Assembly (NCBI RefSeq): GCF_001704415.2
Contig: NW_017189851.1
Coordinates: forward strand, 682,001 to 746,000
Length of the DNA: 64,000 bases
Direction: 5' to 3'
DNA from: Capra hircus
Taxonomy: Eukaryota > Chordata > Mammalia > Artiodactyla > Bovidae
Shown: positions 24,097 to 37,210 of the stretch, piece by piece
Layout: every line of letters starts with the position of its first letter
How positions within the stretch are numbered: position 1 is the first letter of the stretch
Translations under genes and position numbers: made by a program
The notes under the pieces: generated by a model
What the model was told of the DNA's origin: nothing
Database searches by the model: none
The model's input: only the letters and a program-made list of their open reading frames with translations

Positions 24097-25536
24097 TAAG
24101 AGCAGGATTCTGCAGACCTGAGGCCAGCAAAGTGCTGGGGTTGAAGCCGGGAAGGAGAAAGGAGAGGACCATGGGCCAGCTTCCCCCACCCAGGACTGTG
24201 ACCTTGGGCTCCCACCCCTTCCTGGGTCCTCTCTGCCTGGGCAGGTGCCGACGCCTGCCCCAAGCCCAGAGGCCCAGCAGGCCGGGTGTGTCCACTGGGG
24301 CTGGTCCGTTTGTTGGCTGCTGGGGACACGGAAGCCCCAGGCCCACCCCCTGCAAGCCCTGGATGCCCCTCCCTGGCTGGCAGCACACAGGAGGTCACCG
24401 GGTGGCATCTCAGCTGGCATCCCCTCCCTACTGTCTCCTTCCAGGCCCCCTTTGGGAGGCAGGGCCCGGTGAAGCCAGCTCCGGGGCCTCTCACTGCTGT
24501 TACCGCAGAATGTGCCTGTGCTATAAAAACGGTACATCCTGTTCCTAAAACCTTGTGGCAGAGGACTCTCTGGGGTGGGGGCCGGGCGGGGGGCAGGTCC
24601 TCCTCATCAGGCCGGACTCTGGACCTCACCACCATGGCTGGGCCGCCAGCGTGACCAACCCGCCGCATGCCTGCCGACTGAGATTTGTTACCCTCACCCC
24701 GTGACCCGGGGCTCCCAGGCCGGCAGCCACGGTCTGTGAAGTTGTCTGGGTTGAGGTCGGCTGACCACCAGAACTGGCCGTCCCCATGAGGGGCCTCCAG
24801 AGGACCACAGGCCACGGGCCACGTGTCTGGGCCCTGCCAGGAGGCAGGCATCAGGCACACAGACATGGCTCCCCTCGCCCAGCCGGCGGCTTTTTGGAAA
24901 CCAGCTTCTGAGGGTCAGCCCCTCTGCACGGGCCCTGCTGTCAGCACAGCGGCCGGCGGTGGGCCCGCTCCTCGCCTCAGCCGCCGTAATTGGCTCTGGC
25001 CTGGCCCCCTTGGGGCCTGCCCGCTGGTCTCCATGGCAACCCCTCTGCTGAGCAAGCAGAGGGGGCATCTCTTTATGAGATAATCAAGCCCAACTTTGGG
25101 TTATGTGTTCATAATCACGGCGGGCACCCTGGAACGTGGGGGGCCCCACCAGGTATCGGGAGGCTGCCCCTGGCCACGCCCCAGGGCCTGGACCCCACCA
25201 CTCACCTAATCCCTCCCACCTTAGAAGGTGTCCCCACCCCCCGTCCCTCAGCTGTCCCCAGACTGTCTCCCAGCCCATCCCCTTGTCCCGCCGCCCCTCC
25301 CTGCTGGCTTCCGCTGTCCTGGCCTCCCAGGCCTCCAGGTCTGCCCCCATCAGATGCTCTCAGGCTACGCCCTGCTCACCTGCCTCTCCTTTCTTTCCCC
25401 TCAATCCCCTCCAGGCTCCGGCTGGCCGCCCACTGCCCTGGCCCCACTGGACCCCAGTGGGAGCTGACCTCCTGCACACAAGGTAAGAAAACCACCCCGT
25501 GCGCGGACCTCATTCACAGAGATCACGGTACGGCAC

Positions 25537-25912
25537 GCCAGGCCCCCTCAGGCCCCTGCAAGCCTCATGACCCGGGTCCCTGCCAGGCCAAGGCCCCCTC
25601 AGGCCCTGCAAGCCTCACGACCTGGGTCCCATCCAGGCCAAGGCCCCCTCAGGCCCTGCACCTCACGATCTGGGTCCCTGCCAGGCCAGCAGGCCCCCTC
25701 AGGCCCCTACAAGCCTCACGACCCGGGTCCCTGCCAGGCCAGTAGGCCCCCTCAGGCCCTGCACCTCACGATCCGGGTCCCTGCCAGGCCAGCAGACCCC
25801 CTCAGGCCCTGCAAGCCTCACAACCCGGGTCTCAGCCAGGCCAGAAGGCCCCCTCAGGCCCCTGCAAGCCTCACGACCTGGGTCCCATCCAGGCCAAGGC
25901 CCCCTCAGCTTC
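25537..25912. repeat. RTN4R: Minisatellite of about 50 bp in RTN4R intron 1
   Basis: CCCCCTCAG recurs eight times at spacings of 47-54 bases, with GCAAGCCTCACGACC and CGGGTCCCTGCCAGGCCA between. Unit length alternates because some copies lack the CAAGC part. Confidence 0.92.
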
Positions 25913-26344
25913 CCCCAAAGCCAAGCCCTCCTGTCCCGGGGCCTCCGCACAGAATGGCCGGGGTCTCCTCCGGTGCTCTGCCCGCAGAGGGGCGCCTCCG
26001 GCTCAGGCCAGGCCTGCTCTGGAGCCGTGGTCCGTGGCTCAGGGCTGCACTCAGGGGAGCACCAGCCCCTGGGGCCTTGGGGGCGGGGGCTTGGGGACCA
26101 GACGCCGTTCAGGGTCTCTCTTCCTGGCTGGCTGACGAGGCTGGGAGGCTGGGAGGTGTCGGGCCTGGCGCGGCCTCCAAGGCCATCTGCACCGAAGAGA
26201 TGGCGCAGGGCTGCCAGCCTTGAGGCCCAGAGCCTCCCTGCGGCAACGGAGAGGCTGTGACACCCACTCCGCAGGCTGCCGCGAGGGCCCACCAGCTGGT
26301 ACAAAAGGCCCGAGTCGGAGTCGCACGAGAACCCGTTTTCTTTT

Positions 26345-26440
26345 CGGCGTGTGAGCCCACCTTCAGATTAGGAAGCTGAGGCAGTGAGAGGCTAAGCTGT
26401 GACCTGCTGCCACTCAGAGCAGGTCCTGGGGAACACGTGC
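26345..26440 (-). mobile_element. MIR fragment
   Basis: CAGATTAGGAAGCTGAGGCA followed by GAGAGGCTAAGCTGTGACCT matches the reverse complement of the MIR central region. Confidence 0.6.
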
Positions 26441-29400
26441 AAAACAAGGAGCCACAGAACGGCCGGGAGGGGCAGGAGGCACCAGCAGTCCCGGCCCAAA
26501 GGGCAGCCGGCGTGGCCACTCCTGGAGCAGGGCCCAGGCTCGGAGGTGTGGGCAGCTGGCCACGGGTCCTGAAGCCTGGGGTTGGTGGTCTGTGGCGGGC
26601 TTGGGCAGCACCCGCCCAGGACCCTCTCGAGCACCAAGAATGTCCCACGGAGGGTCGCATCGCCAACCACGGTTACAAGGCAGAACAGGAGGCCACAGCC
26701 AGCTTAACCAGGCCAGAAATAGCTCGGGTGGGGGAGGTGTCCACGCACCGCAGAGGGTCACGGCTCCCCAGCGTGGCTGCGCCCGTGCCCCATCCCTGCC
26801 GGCCCCACCCGCGACAGGCTCACCGCCCGCCCCCGACGTCCATCTGTCCCCCTCGGTCATTGCTGTTTCTCATCCTCACCGCCCACCTTCCGTCCGGCCG
26901 GCAGGCACAGACACGCTCAGTGCGGCACACGTGGCCAGGCCGTTTCGGGCCCCTTGCCCAGCTTGGGGGTGGGTGGTGGGGGGGCGTGGGCTGACCCGAT
27001 CCCTAGCGGGCAAGGTGACCCCCTGTGGCAGGCGGGTGCGGGACACGGGTTGAGCAGTGGTGGTGACAGGCCCGCTGTGGGCAGAGCTCATGACGGGCAG
27101 ACCTGGGGTGAGCGGGCCCGGCGGTCTCCGGGGGACTAGCGTGTTGCCTGTTTTACAGGCGAGGGGGTGCGGTTTCGGGCTGGCGGGTGGGGCACCCGCT
27201 CACAGCCCAGGAACTGGCAGGCGTGCCAGTCTCGGGGGTCCGGGCACTGAAAGGCCTGTCTGAGCCGCAGAGAGCCAAAGCTCCTACCCCTGCCTCAGCC
27301 AGCAGCCCTGCCTCAAGCCCCCGATTTCCAGCCAACACGCACCTGGGAGGCAGTTACACAGAGGGTGATGGGGGTGGGGTGGGTGGAGGGGGCCTGGCCA
27401 CACAGAAGCGGGAGGCCTGGGTGCAGAGCGCACCCACCCGCGTGCTCTGAGGGTGGCTTGGGCGTGGCCCTGCTGGGACCCTGTGGTCCAGGCGCACACT
27501 AGACCCCACCACGTGGTGTCGGGGGGCTGCCGGGGCCATGGAACCCAGCTGGCCGCAGGCAGACATAGAGCGGAGTGCACTGGAGCCGCTGCAAGCGAGG
27601 ACCCAAGAGCACCCTCTGACAGGCGGGACGCGGGGTGCGTGGGCTGCAGGCCTTGGAGCCAAGCCTGGGCTGCTGGCACGCAGGGCTTGGGACCCCGCCC
27701 TGTCCAGGCACCTGCTCTTCCACGGCGCCCACCTACCCGGGGCCCCACTGGGCAGGCGGCGGGGGGGAGGGGTGGCTCTGATGACACCACACCGGAAGCC
27801 TGGTCCAGCCCCAGGACCGCGGTGCAGGCCACGCCCGACACCCAGCAGGGAGTCAGCAGGCACTTCCTCCTTCCACCACGCACACCAGCAAACACCGGCT
27901 GCCTAATTACCTGGGGGCCTCTGTCCGCACGGCCCGGCTCGTCAGGGTCCTGTGCTAATGTGGGGCAGCGGCCATGGTCGGCTCGCGTCCCCAGTGGACG
28001 CTGATGAGGAACCGGCTGCTGGCCGACATGCCCCTGCCCTGGGGGACCCAGAGGCGGGGCATGCCCCACGCCAGGGCCTGGGCCCTGCTGCCACACAGCT
28101 ACCACCAGGCCCACCAGCCTACCCCACCGCCATCCACTGCCCGCTCCTGTCCTGGACCAGATGCCGAGCCTGGCAGGGCAGACAGCTGGCTCCTGCCCTC
28201 CCCCATCCTCCTGGGACCTTGCCTCTGCGGTCAGCTCGAAGCTGACCGTTCCCGCGAGGCTCTTGTTGGCCGCCTCTGGCAGGACCACTGCAGTGTGGGA
28301 GCCCACGCCCGGGGCCCACACTTCGGGCGTGCACTGTGGGCACGCACGCACACGTACACACGCCCTCTCTGGACGTGTGCTGCTGGGGCCTGGGTGATCT
28401 GGGCTGAGAGGTGAGCCCGCTGGACAGCCCCGGGGCTGCTGTGGCGAGGGGACGCCGGCAGGCGTGGGAGCCCCAGGGCCGGGCCGAGGGGTCGGCCGGT
28501 CTTCGTGGTGGGAGCTGATGGGCTGCCGCCTCTGCGGCTCCTGAGCCCTCGGCCCTTGTCGGCATGGGCGAGGAAGCCAGCGGCAGCCTTTGCAGAGCAG
28601 GACTTACTCAGCTCTGAGAAGACAACGCTGGGCTCTGGAGGCTCTGGACCGCTCACCCTGGGGATCAGCCTGTCCTGGCTCTTGACTGCTGCGGTCACCG
28701 CTGACCCGAGGGGCAGCTGGACTGGGAGCCTGCTCCTGCGGTCCCAGGAGGGCCAAGTCTTCCCAAACGCTCCTGACCGGGGTGGTTTGCGCTCCGAGAC
28801 GGGCTAACCCCGGGCGGGGTGCTTGGGGGCTGTGAGCGGCAGCGCTTGGGTGGGGCAGCGACCGGCAAGGGAGACGGTGGGGAGCAGCGGCAAGGCCCAA
28901 GGAGCACCCCGGCCAGAGGCAAGCGGGGGGCCCGGACCCTCAGCCCGAGACGCTGCCGCTGGCCAAGGCTACCACTTCCGGGCGACCGTGTGTCCACGGG
29001 AGGCTCCGGGGAGGCCTGCTGGCAAGGAGGTCCCGCGCGCCACGGCCTCTCCCCTTTCCTGACCAAGGTGCCCCACTTTCATTATTTGTCCTTAAATGGG
29101 AAGAGCTGTCAGCCACAGCCTGGATCCTGACGTTGGGGGAAGTACGTCAAACCTGGCTCTCTGTCCCCTCCTCCCACCAAGTGGGCGTGTGGTGCTGGCG
29201 GGCCAGCGAGCGCCCTGCTGCCCGTGTGACCCGGCCCCGAGCCCTGGAGGGGGAGGGACCCTCCTGCCCCAGCGCAGGGTGGACACGAGGCAGCCCCGAG
29301 CACTCCCGCATCAGGGCCGTGGGTCGTGCAGGGCTGTCGCAGGAGGCCCTTTCTGTCCACCCTGGCACCCAGCTTTACACGCGCCCAGCGCCAGCGGGCC

Positions 29401-29979
29401 TCCTGGGAACACCCAAGGCACCGACACCCCTCACTCCTGGGGGCTAAGCTACATGTCCCCAGTGCAGCGAGGAGATGGCCATCAACCCCACACCTCAGAC
29501 GTGGGCGCAGAGCCTGATGGAGGGGCAGTGACCACGGGGAGCCAGCAGGACGCTCAGGGGCTTATCAGGTGACTGGGCACAGCGTGCAAGACCGCCGCCT
29601 GCCACTCCAAGTGACCAGGGCAGGCCCCGAGCCCCAAGGGACCCAGAGAGCTTGTTGGGGAAGCAGCCCCTGCAGCGGATGAGCCGCTGAGCCCCCTGTG
29701 CAGCGCAGGCTCTGGGCTCCCCGACCTCCCGAGCACCACTGCCTCAGCCCAAGCGTCCCACCCCGTGGGCTGCCCAAGGTGGACCCCAAGGAGCGACGGC
29801 CCTGGTCTCTGCCATGGCCTCTGGGACGTGCAGAGCAGCTCCTGCCTGATCACCCACACCCACCAGTCGATGGCCCCTCTCTCAACAGAGCACCCCACCA
29901 GCCTCCATGCCTCCCTGGTAAACACTACCAGAAAACCAGGTGTCTGGAAGAGGTGCCAATGCTGACAAAGTGGAAATGA

Positions 29980-30560
29980 TTCTAGAGGAAGCAGAAACTG
30001 CGGTGAGTAGATGAAAACGGGAAATCCAACTGGTGTCCTCACGGGGACAGAGGGGGCCATACAACAAGAACAGGGTGCTATGAAAAAGGAGCCGGCAGGA
30101 AACAAGAAGAGCCCCGGGAGCTAAAGATAGGCCTGCTGAAGTCACAGAAATCGATGGGAAGTCTGGAAACCAAGGTCAAGGAAGCCTTCCAGAAAGAACA
30201 ACAGCAACAAAGACAAGAACGGAAGAGAAGCAGACGAGCACGGAGCCAACACCTGCCTCGGGGAACTCCAGGAAGAAGAGCAGACGACGGATGACGAGAG
30301 GGGAGCTGCCGAGGGATGGCGCTGAGAGCTGCCCAGAGCTGGAGACCCCCTTGGGCGAGTGCCTGGCACGACGTGGGACATTCATGGCGCGACCTCAGGC
30401 CTCAGGGTCAGGAGAGGAACCGCGACACGGCTGCACGCTCACTCTGGAGTGGGCCACGCGGCTTAGACCTGCTGATGTTCGAGGGCTCACAGGCTGGTTC
30501 TTCACGGGGCCTTTTTTAGACAGTGGAATGTGCTTCAGCTAAAACTGGACGTGAACCCAG
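29980..30560 (+). mobile_element. Probable very old L1-like remnant
   Basis: An A-rich stretch unlike its GC-rich neighbours within RTN4R intron 1. Pieces such as AAGGTCAAGGAAGCCTTCC and GAGTGCCTGGCACGACGTGG line up loosely with the L1 ORF1 region, but many substitutions and gaps intervene. Another ancient transposon is possible. Confidence 0.35.
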
Positions 30561-31634
30561 AAAGAGAGAAACACAAACCCCAAGAAAGACTGGGCAGTGA
30601 AGGGCAGTCAGGGGCAGCTGTGAAGGGACGGCCACGTGCCCGGCCCGGGAGGGGATGGCAGGTGAAGGCCTGGAGGGAGATACTCCCTCCACCCCGGGGA
30701 GAAACCAGACCGCCAGCAGAGTGCCTGCCGTGGCACCTGGGACAAGGGCAAAAGGCAAAGTCAGCTGTAAACTCCAGGAAAAACCAAGGGCCATGCCAGA
30801 GCGAGGGGTCACCCCCCCGTGGCCACGCGGTGATGAGCAGCCACGTGGCCTGGGTTAGGAAACACTGGCTATGAATTCAACTGGTAGCCTTGCTGGCGAG
30901 TGTGCTAGAGAACGGGGGCTGGGGGCGGAGCCATGGACACGTGGGGGTAACCACCTGGAAGAACGGGGGCGCGGCGGCAGCAGGTGGGTTGGAGGAGGAC
31001 CGCGCCCCAGAGCCCCAGGACCAGCCTCCCAGGGCCCGGCGCAGGCTTTAACTTTGAGCAAGATGCGGCCGACCACGGTGTTATCTTTTTAAAAAGACTG
31101 CAGGCTTGGCAGCGAAACCTCAGAAACAGAGATAAATAAAAAGAAGAAAGTAAAGTGTCTCTGCCAGAAGGTGAAGAGGAACGTGGGTTAGCGGCAGCAT
31201 TTCCAAGGTGCGGGGCGGGGGAAGAGACTGGGGCTGATGCTCCCCAAGCCTCCGGCGCGCGGCGGGCGGCTGGCTGCTCCTCAGCCGTTGCTCGGCCAAG
31301 GGTGGCCAAGGACGCCCCCGGTCTCCAGGGAGCGTCAGGCGCTCGGCTCCGAGGCCTTGGAAATCCAGGCTCTCGGAGGGATCGCTTCCAGCCTGAAGAT
31401 CATCCGTGCTCCGGGCCCCTCAGAGTCCCCCACCCTGGGTGCTCCCGGGTCACAGATCCGACCCCTGACCCCAGACTGGGGACCCTTAGAAGCAGGGAAG
31501 CTGGGGGAAAACCCCCGGGGCCTTGGGGTGGGGGTCCGCTGACCTTGGCAGAGCGCGGACAGGCCTCCCCTCTGCCTCTATGCGAGCCCCAGTCGTGTGC
31601 CTGCATCCAAACGCCCGGCGTGCGGAAGGGGTGG

Positions 31635-31740
31635 GTGACGTGAATAAGTAATTGCTCTTTTATTAACGAGTGATAAATTATTCCTATATGATTGTGTGAT
31701 AACTCTGCCTTATTTGAAATCAATTTGGGATGGAGCTCGT
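31635..31740. other. AT-rich island in RTN4R intron 1
   Basis: Contains TAATTG at 31649-31654, then TTATTAACG and GATAAATTATT, with GTGATAAC downstream. It is single-copy in appearance and sharply bounded by GC-rich sequence, about 7.2 kb from exon 1. Confidence 0.5.
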
Positions 31741-34700
31741 TGGCGGCTTCTCACCAGCGAGGGTGGGAGCACCGGGTGCCGCTGCTGGTGGAAAGCAGGT
31801 CAGGGCACTTCGGCCGCTGTGCCAGGCGCCCCAGGGCGGGGCAGGCAGGCTGGCCTGGTTTCCTGAGCACCCGCCCCCGGGGCCCAGAAGTGCCTGAGGC
31901 CGAGGTCGGGCTGGGGAGCAGCCCCGGAAGGCCCCGGGCATTGCTGGGGATGCCCTGCAGCTGGGCACTGGGGGCCACCTGCACGTCACACCGCTTGGCC
32001 CTGCTGAGGCCCTGCCTGTCGCCCACCTGGCTCCCACCTGGGCCTCCGCCCTCTGCCCAGCCTGACACACTTTTGCCTTTTCGCCCAGATTTTTCCTAAT
32101 TTATTTCACGTCCTCTCTCCCTGCTCAGCCCGGGGACTCCAGCAACCTCGGGTTCTCAGATCCGGGTTTGTGGTCTGTGAATGGGGCCTGGTGCTGAAGG
32201 GAGGGCTCCGCAGAGGCACCGAACCCCCAGGCTGCTGCCCGCGAGCAGGTGACGAGTGCGGTCCCTAGGGCCACCATCTGTCTCGGCTGTGACGGGCCCT
32301 TGGTGATGTCCGGGAGGGACGCAGCAGGAACGGCTCTTTGGGGAGAGTTTTTCTTTTGCAGATTCTCCCGCAGGAAGCCAGACGCTCGTCACACCTGTCC
32401 CCGTGTCAGCCTCTGCCTGGCAGAAACTGGGGCTGAGGCTGGGAGATGATGTGAGGCCTGGACCTGGCCAGGGACCCTGCGCCCGCTGGTGGGAGCTTGG
32501 AGCTCGCCACCCCCACCCCCACGGCCCCGTCCGTCCAGCTCGAGTTCCCTTCACCCCTCCCTGCACCCCTCTTGGCCCCTCTACTCATCTGACCCCCACC
32601 CCGCCCCCGCCCTCCCAAGCCCCACACGGCAGGCCATCCCGGGGTCCTGGGGCTTCTGCTCACACCAGGAGTCCCCGGTCCTGGGCCAGGATGGGGTCCC
32701 AGTGTGGCCTCATTGGGGGCCCAGTGGGGCCCAGGCCTCAGGCTCCTCACCAGCCTGCCAGCGCCCATGCCAGCTCCTCTGGGGACCCTTGTGGACTTTC
32801 AGGCATCTCCCTGGGACCCGAGGGCCTGACTATGTCACAGGAATCTCAAGGTCCCCGCGGCCCTGCATGGGACCCTGCCGGGGACGCAGCTGGAAGCCAG
32901 ACGCCCTCAGGGACCTGTCGGGGGTCCCCCTGCCCCTCATGTCGTGTGAAGCGTGGGGCACAGCTCTCCCCACCAGCAGGGCTGAGGAGGGTGCTCCCCA
33001 AGCCTGGCCTCAGCTGTCAGGCCAAACTGACCATCCCAAGGGGAGGCTGCCACGCGGCGGGTGGGCAGGTGGGTGGGGGCCCGGATGGGGCACACGGGTG
33101 GGGGCACCCACACTCCCGTCTGAGTGCCACCTGATATCCTGGGGGCAGGGCAGGACATGGGGGTCTCAGGCAGCGCCATCATAGCCTCTTTTCCCATAGC
33201 ATGGCCCAGCGCAGGGCAGGGGGTTCCCGGCTGAGCAGAAAGGGGCCCCAAGAGCTAGGACAGTCAAGCCCCTAGTGGGGCCCTGGGCAGCAGTCTCCAC
33301 TGACTCCCTTCGAAACCTCCTGAGTGGCAGGGAGGCCCAGAGGGCGAGGGGCCTGCTGGGGCATGGCTGGCCTGGGGCCAAAGCCCAGGCTCTTCACGCA
33401 GGGCTCCTGCGCCCTCGTGGAGAGCACTGCTCGCACGTGGGCACCCTCTGCAGACCTGCACCCTGGGGGCCACCTTGGGCACCCAGCCTGTGCTCAACTG
33501 CCACTGGCCCCAAAGACCACTGGCGCCCAGGGCCCTGGGCACTGACTCAGGGCACTCCCTAGGGCCACCCCACCGTTCCTGCACCCACCCCAGCCTGCGC
33601 CCAGATGCCAGCCCTGGGCTGAACTTGGAGACGTGGACGGGGGGGAGGCAGGTGTGTGAGTGCCAGATGCTGGGACCCGGGAGCCAGAGCGGAAGAGACT
33701 TTCCTGAACGAGACCCCGAATGCAGGCCTCGTTGAGAGGGGGCGGACACAGGAGAGTTTGGGACAGGAGGAGCCTGGCTGGCAGCGAGTTTTAGGACAGC
33801 GTCTCAGAGCCTGAAAGGAAGATGAGATGGCGGCGAGCACACGTGGGCGTCCGTGGCCACGGGCCCCGGAGTGGGCCAGTCTGCAGCAGACCCCCGGGGA
33901 GGGATACAGGGGGCTGGTGGGGAGGGGTCCAGCTTGACACTGGACTTGCCCTTGGGGAAGGGTAGCGGGAGGTGGCCAGGACGCTGGGCCTTGGGCCCGG
34001 ATGCAGGGGTGGAGGGATGTGTGGTACAGGGCAATGACCACCAGACAGACTGAAGCTGGGGAGCCTGAGACCCCCAGAGAGGCACGTGGAGGGAAACGGG
34101 TATTGAGCTGCCAGGGGTGGCAGCCCAGGGGCCTGAGACTCCCCTCATCCGCACGCGCCTGGCACACAGCCCGGAGGCAGCGGACATTTGTTAACCAACC
34201 CCTGGGAGCTGAGGCCCAGACGGCTCTCCGTGGCAGGCCAGGCTGAGGCCTCAGAGCTGGCCCTGCTTGGCCGGCCCGGAGGCCAGCAGGTCCAGGGGCT
34301 GTGGACTGCTTACTGGCCTCGAGCCCCGCCCCGCCATGCAAGTCCTCTCTGTGTGTGTGCTGAGCACCTACTTGCTACTGGAGCAGCCACAGGATGCCAT
34401 GAGCCAGCCCCCTGCCCCCACGGGACCCCCACACACACCCAGCACCACACACACCTCTGACTCAGGGCGTTTTCCCACCCACGAAGGCACCAGGCCGGGA
34501 GTTGGCCACCGTGGGTCATGGACGAGGCCTCTGGTGGCCGGGAGAGGGTGGTGCTGCCCAAGGTCACACAGCAGGCTGGCCCTGCCCGGGCTGATCCAAC
34601 AGCCGCCAGACTTCAGGCCGGGGAGAATTCTGGCAGGTCCCCGAGCCTGTCCCATCTGGGCTCTGGTGGGAGGTAAATAAAGGCACCATCTCAGCAAGGT

Positions 34701-36999
34701 CGCAAGGGTTGGGACAGACCAGGGACACCGTGCTGGGCCCAAGCAGTTGAGGGGCAATCTGAGAGGGCTCCCTGGAGGAGGTGAGGGACCCAGGGCCCTG
34801 CAATGGCTCGAGCCCCTCAGTACCCCACCCCTTCCTCGATGGGCCCCTCACCCATCAGCTTCAGCCTCAGCCTGACATTTCCCGTGACATTTGCTGCAAA
34901 GAAATAGAGCCATAAACCCAAAGGTTAAATTTGCACATTGCCTTGCTGCCAGGAGAGCAAGGTCCCTCCGCCTACCAGGTCTGTGGCTGCAGGGCTTGTG
35001 TGGGACAGCCCATCCTCCCCGGGGCCCTGGGTGGGGGCCCCAAGGTCCCCCTCCAAGCCCTTCCATTGGATCTCAGCCACCAGTTCCCAAAGCAGGCTCC
35101 TGGGCACCGCAGGCCCTGAGCGTGCTATACAGGGTGCCCGTCAGAGGGGCTCTGCCCATCCAATGCCCTGCAATAAAGGAGCTCCATCAGCACCTCCTAC
35201 CCAGCCAGTCCCAAACCTGCCTGACCACGAAACGCTCGTCCAATCCCCCCAACACTCCATGGAACCAAGATCCCCTGGAGCCTGCTCTGTGATGGTGTTG
35301 GGCCAAGGAGCACCCTCCCCCGCCCCGGGGGCGCCAGGCGGCTGCCTGAACAAAGCTGAGTCAGCTTGGGACACCCCGCTTCCTGTCCTGGGCTCCCCAT
35401 GTCAGCATGGGCCTGGCTGCACGTGCCAGGGCCTGGCTGGGGCAGGGCAAGTGCCGGGCGTGAGTGCGGCTGCCTGGCTCCTTCAGCTCCACCTCTGGGT
35501 TAGGGTGGGCAGGTGGCAAGGCAGTGGCCAGGGCCCCCATGGCCCACTGTCCACCCCAGGCCTGCTAGGAGATGGCAGTTAGGACTCTGCAGGGCCGGGG
35601 AGGGGGCTGTCAGAAGGCAGCAGGGGAGAGGCCGGCCCACTGCGCCGGGGGCACCAGGGCTGGACCAGGGTGCGGCTGGCAGGCCCAGGCGGGGCGTCAG
35701 AGGCCCTTGGAGCCCGGCTCTGGGCAGGTGGGCTGGGCTGGGCCAGGCCCCGCCTCCTATGGGGCCCCTGCGTGGGGTGTGCACCCGGTCTCTGGTCCTG
35801 CTGCCCAAGCGGCCGTGGTGAGAGGCCAGGGCCACGTAGGACGCATGACTGAAGGCAGGTCCTCGGAAAGGGCTTCCACCCTCACCCGCACACCCGGACA
35901 CACAGGAGCGGGTCCCGTCACATGCAGAGTTTAGGACACAGAGACCAAGGAACAAGCTGAGGCAGAGGACGCCCGGCCAGGCCCACAGGCTCTAGCGGCA
36001 GTGGGGATGCGGCTGCGGGTGCTGCCTGCCCTTGGGCCCGGGCGGGTGCTTCCAGCTCCGTGCTCACCTGCCCTTCAAAAGCACTCAGTCCTAGCAGCTC
36101 GAGATGGGCAAGGGCCACGGTCCTCAGCTGCTGGGTTCAGAGGGGGTCTGACAGGCCAGGAGAGCCGGGGAGGGAGTGAGTGAAGGGCCACCCAGGAGCA
36201 AAGGTGGGATCTGGGGACCGGCCGCTGGGAGGGGAGGAGCGGGTGGACCTGGGGGCCGGAGGTCAGGGCACATTGACTGCAGAGCCAAGAGCAGTCAGGA
36301 AGGCCAGGACGGGGCCCAGGGGCAGGGGAGCCACTCACACCTACGCCCCACTCCCAGTGACACCCCTATTCTCCCCTTGGGCTCCTGACCCCCTGTGCAC
36401 GCACAGACTGAGTCTCTGTGAGGGCTTTCTGGCTACAGGCCCAGGAGAGCTGGAAACACAGACCCCCCGGGGGGGGGGACTCCCCTCTGCCTTCTGGAGC
36501 CCCAGCATGTCTCCCACAGACCCCCCCCCGCCGAAAGACCTCCTGCTGGTTGAGACTCCCAGCCCAGGGTCACCTGCTCCACCTTTCCTCCATGGCCACA
36601 GGGAGAGCCAGCCCTGACCGCAGGCCCCCGGCTGGCACTGGTCATCGCGTCAGGAAGCTAAAGCTCGGGGTTCAGCAGCCTGGTGTGGGGGACACCCGTG
36701 GCCATGCCCCCCTCCTGCAACACCCTCTCTCCCTTCGGCCCCCACCTGACCCTCCCTTCTCCAGCTCCCCAGGGGCCTCCGTGGGCCTTTGTTCCCCATC
36801 TTAGTGGGGAGCGCCCTGCTGGCAGTGCAGGACTCCAGGAGGACTTCCCTGTGTGGGACTGCGGACCAGCACGGGGTGCCGGCGCTCCCAGTAGGCTGCA
36901 GGCAGAAGCACTGGGGCCAGCACTCTGTGGGGGCCTCACCCTTCACGTGTCCCTAGCTACTCCCGAGGGAGGCCTGATCACTGACCCATGTCCCCAGTG

Positions 37000-37210
37000 A
37001 GGTAAACCGCATACCCAAGGTCACACCACGCCGGTGGCGGAGCTGGGACCACATCCAGGCCCTGATTCTCCTGCCATTCCACACCCAGGAATTGGGGTCT
37101 GTGAGCAGCCTCCTGCCTCAAGTGGGCACTGGTTCCTCTCTCACCTCCAGTGGAGCAGGAGTGGGGAGGGTACCCACTTTACAGATGGGAAGACTGAGGC
37201 TAAGAAAGGG
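37000..37210 (-). mobile_element. MIR fragments
   Basis: AAGGTCACACCACGCCGGTG near 37018 and CACTTTACAGATGGGAAGAC near 37167 are two pieces of reversed MIR consensus. Confidence 0.55.

Noticed and set aside
27284..28351. 355-codon minus-strand frame in RTN4R intron
   Set aside because: Same composition argument; no similarity recognised and frames on the opposite strand are equally open.
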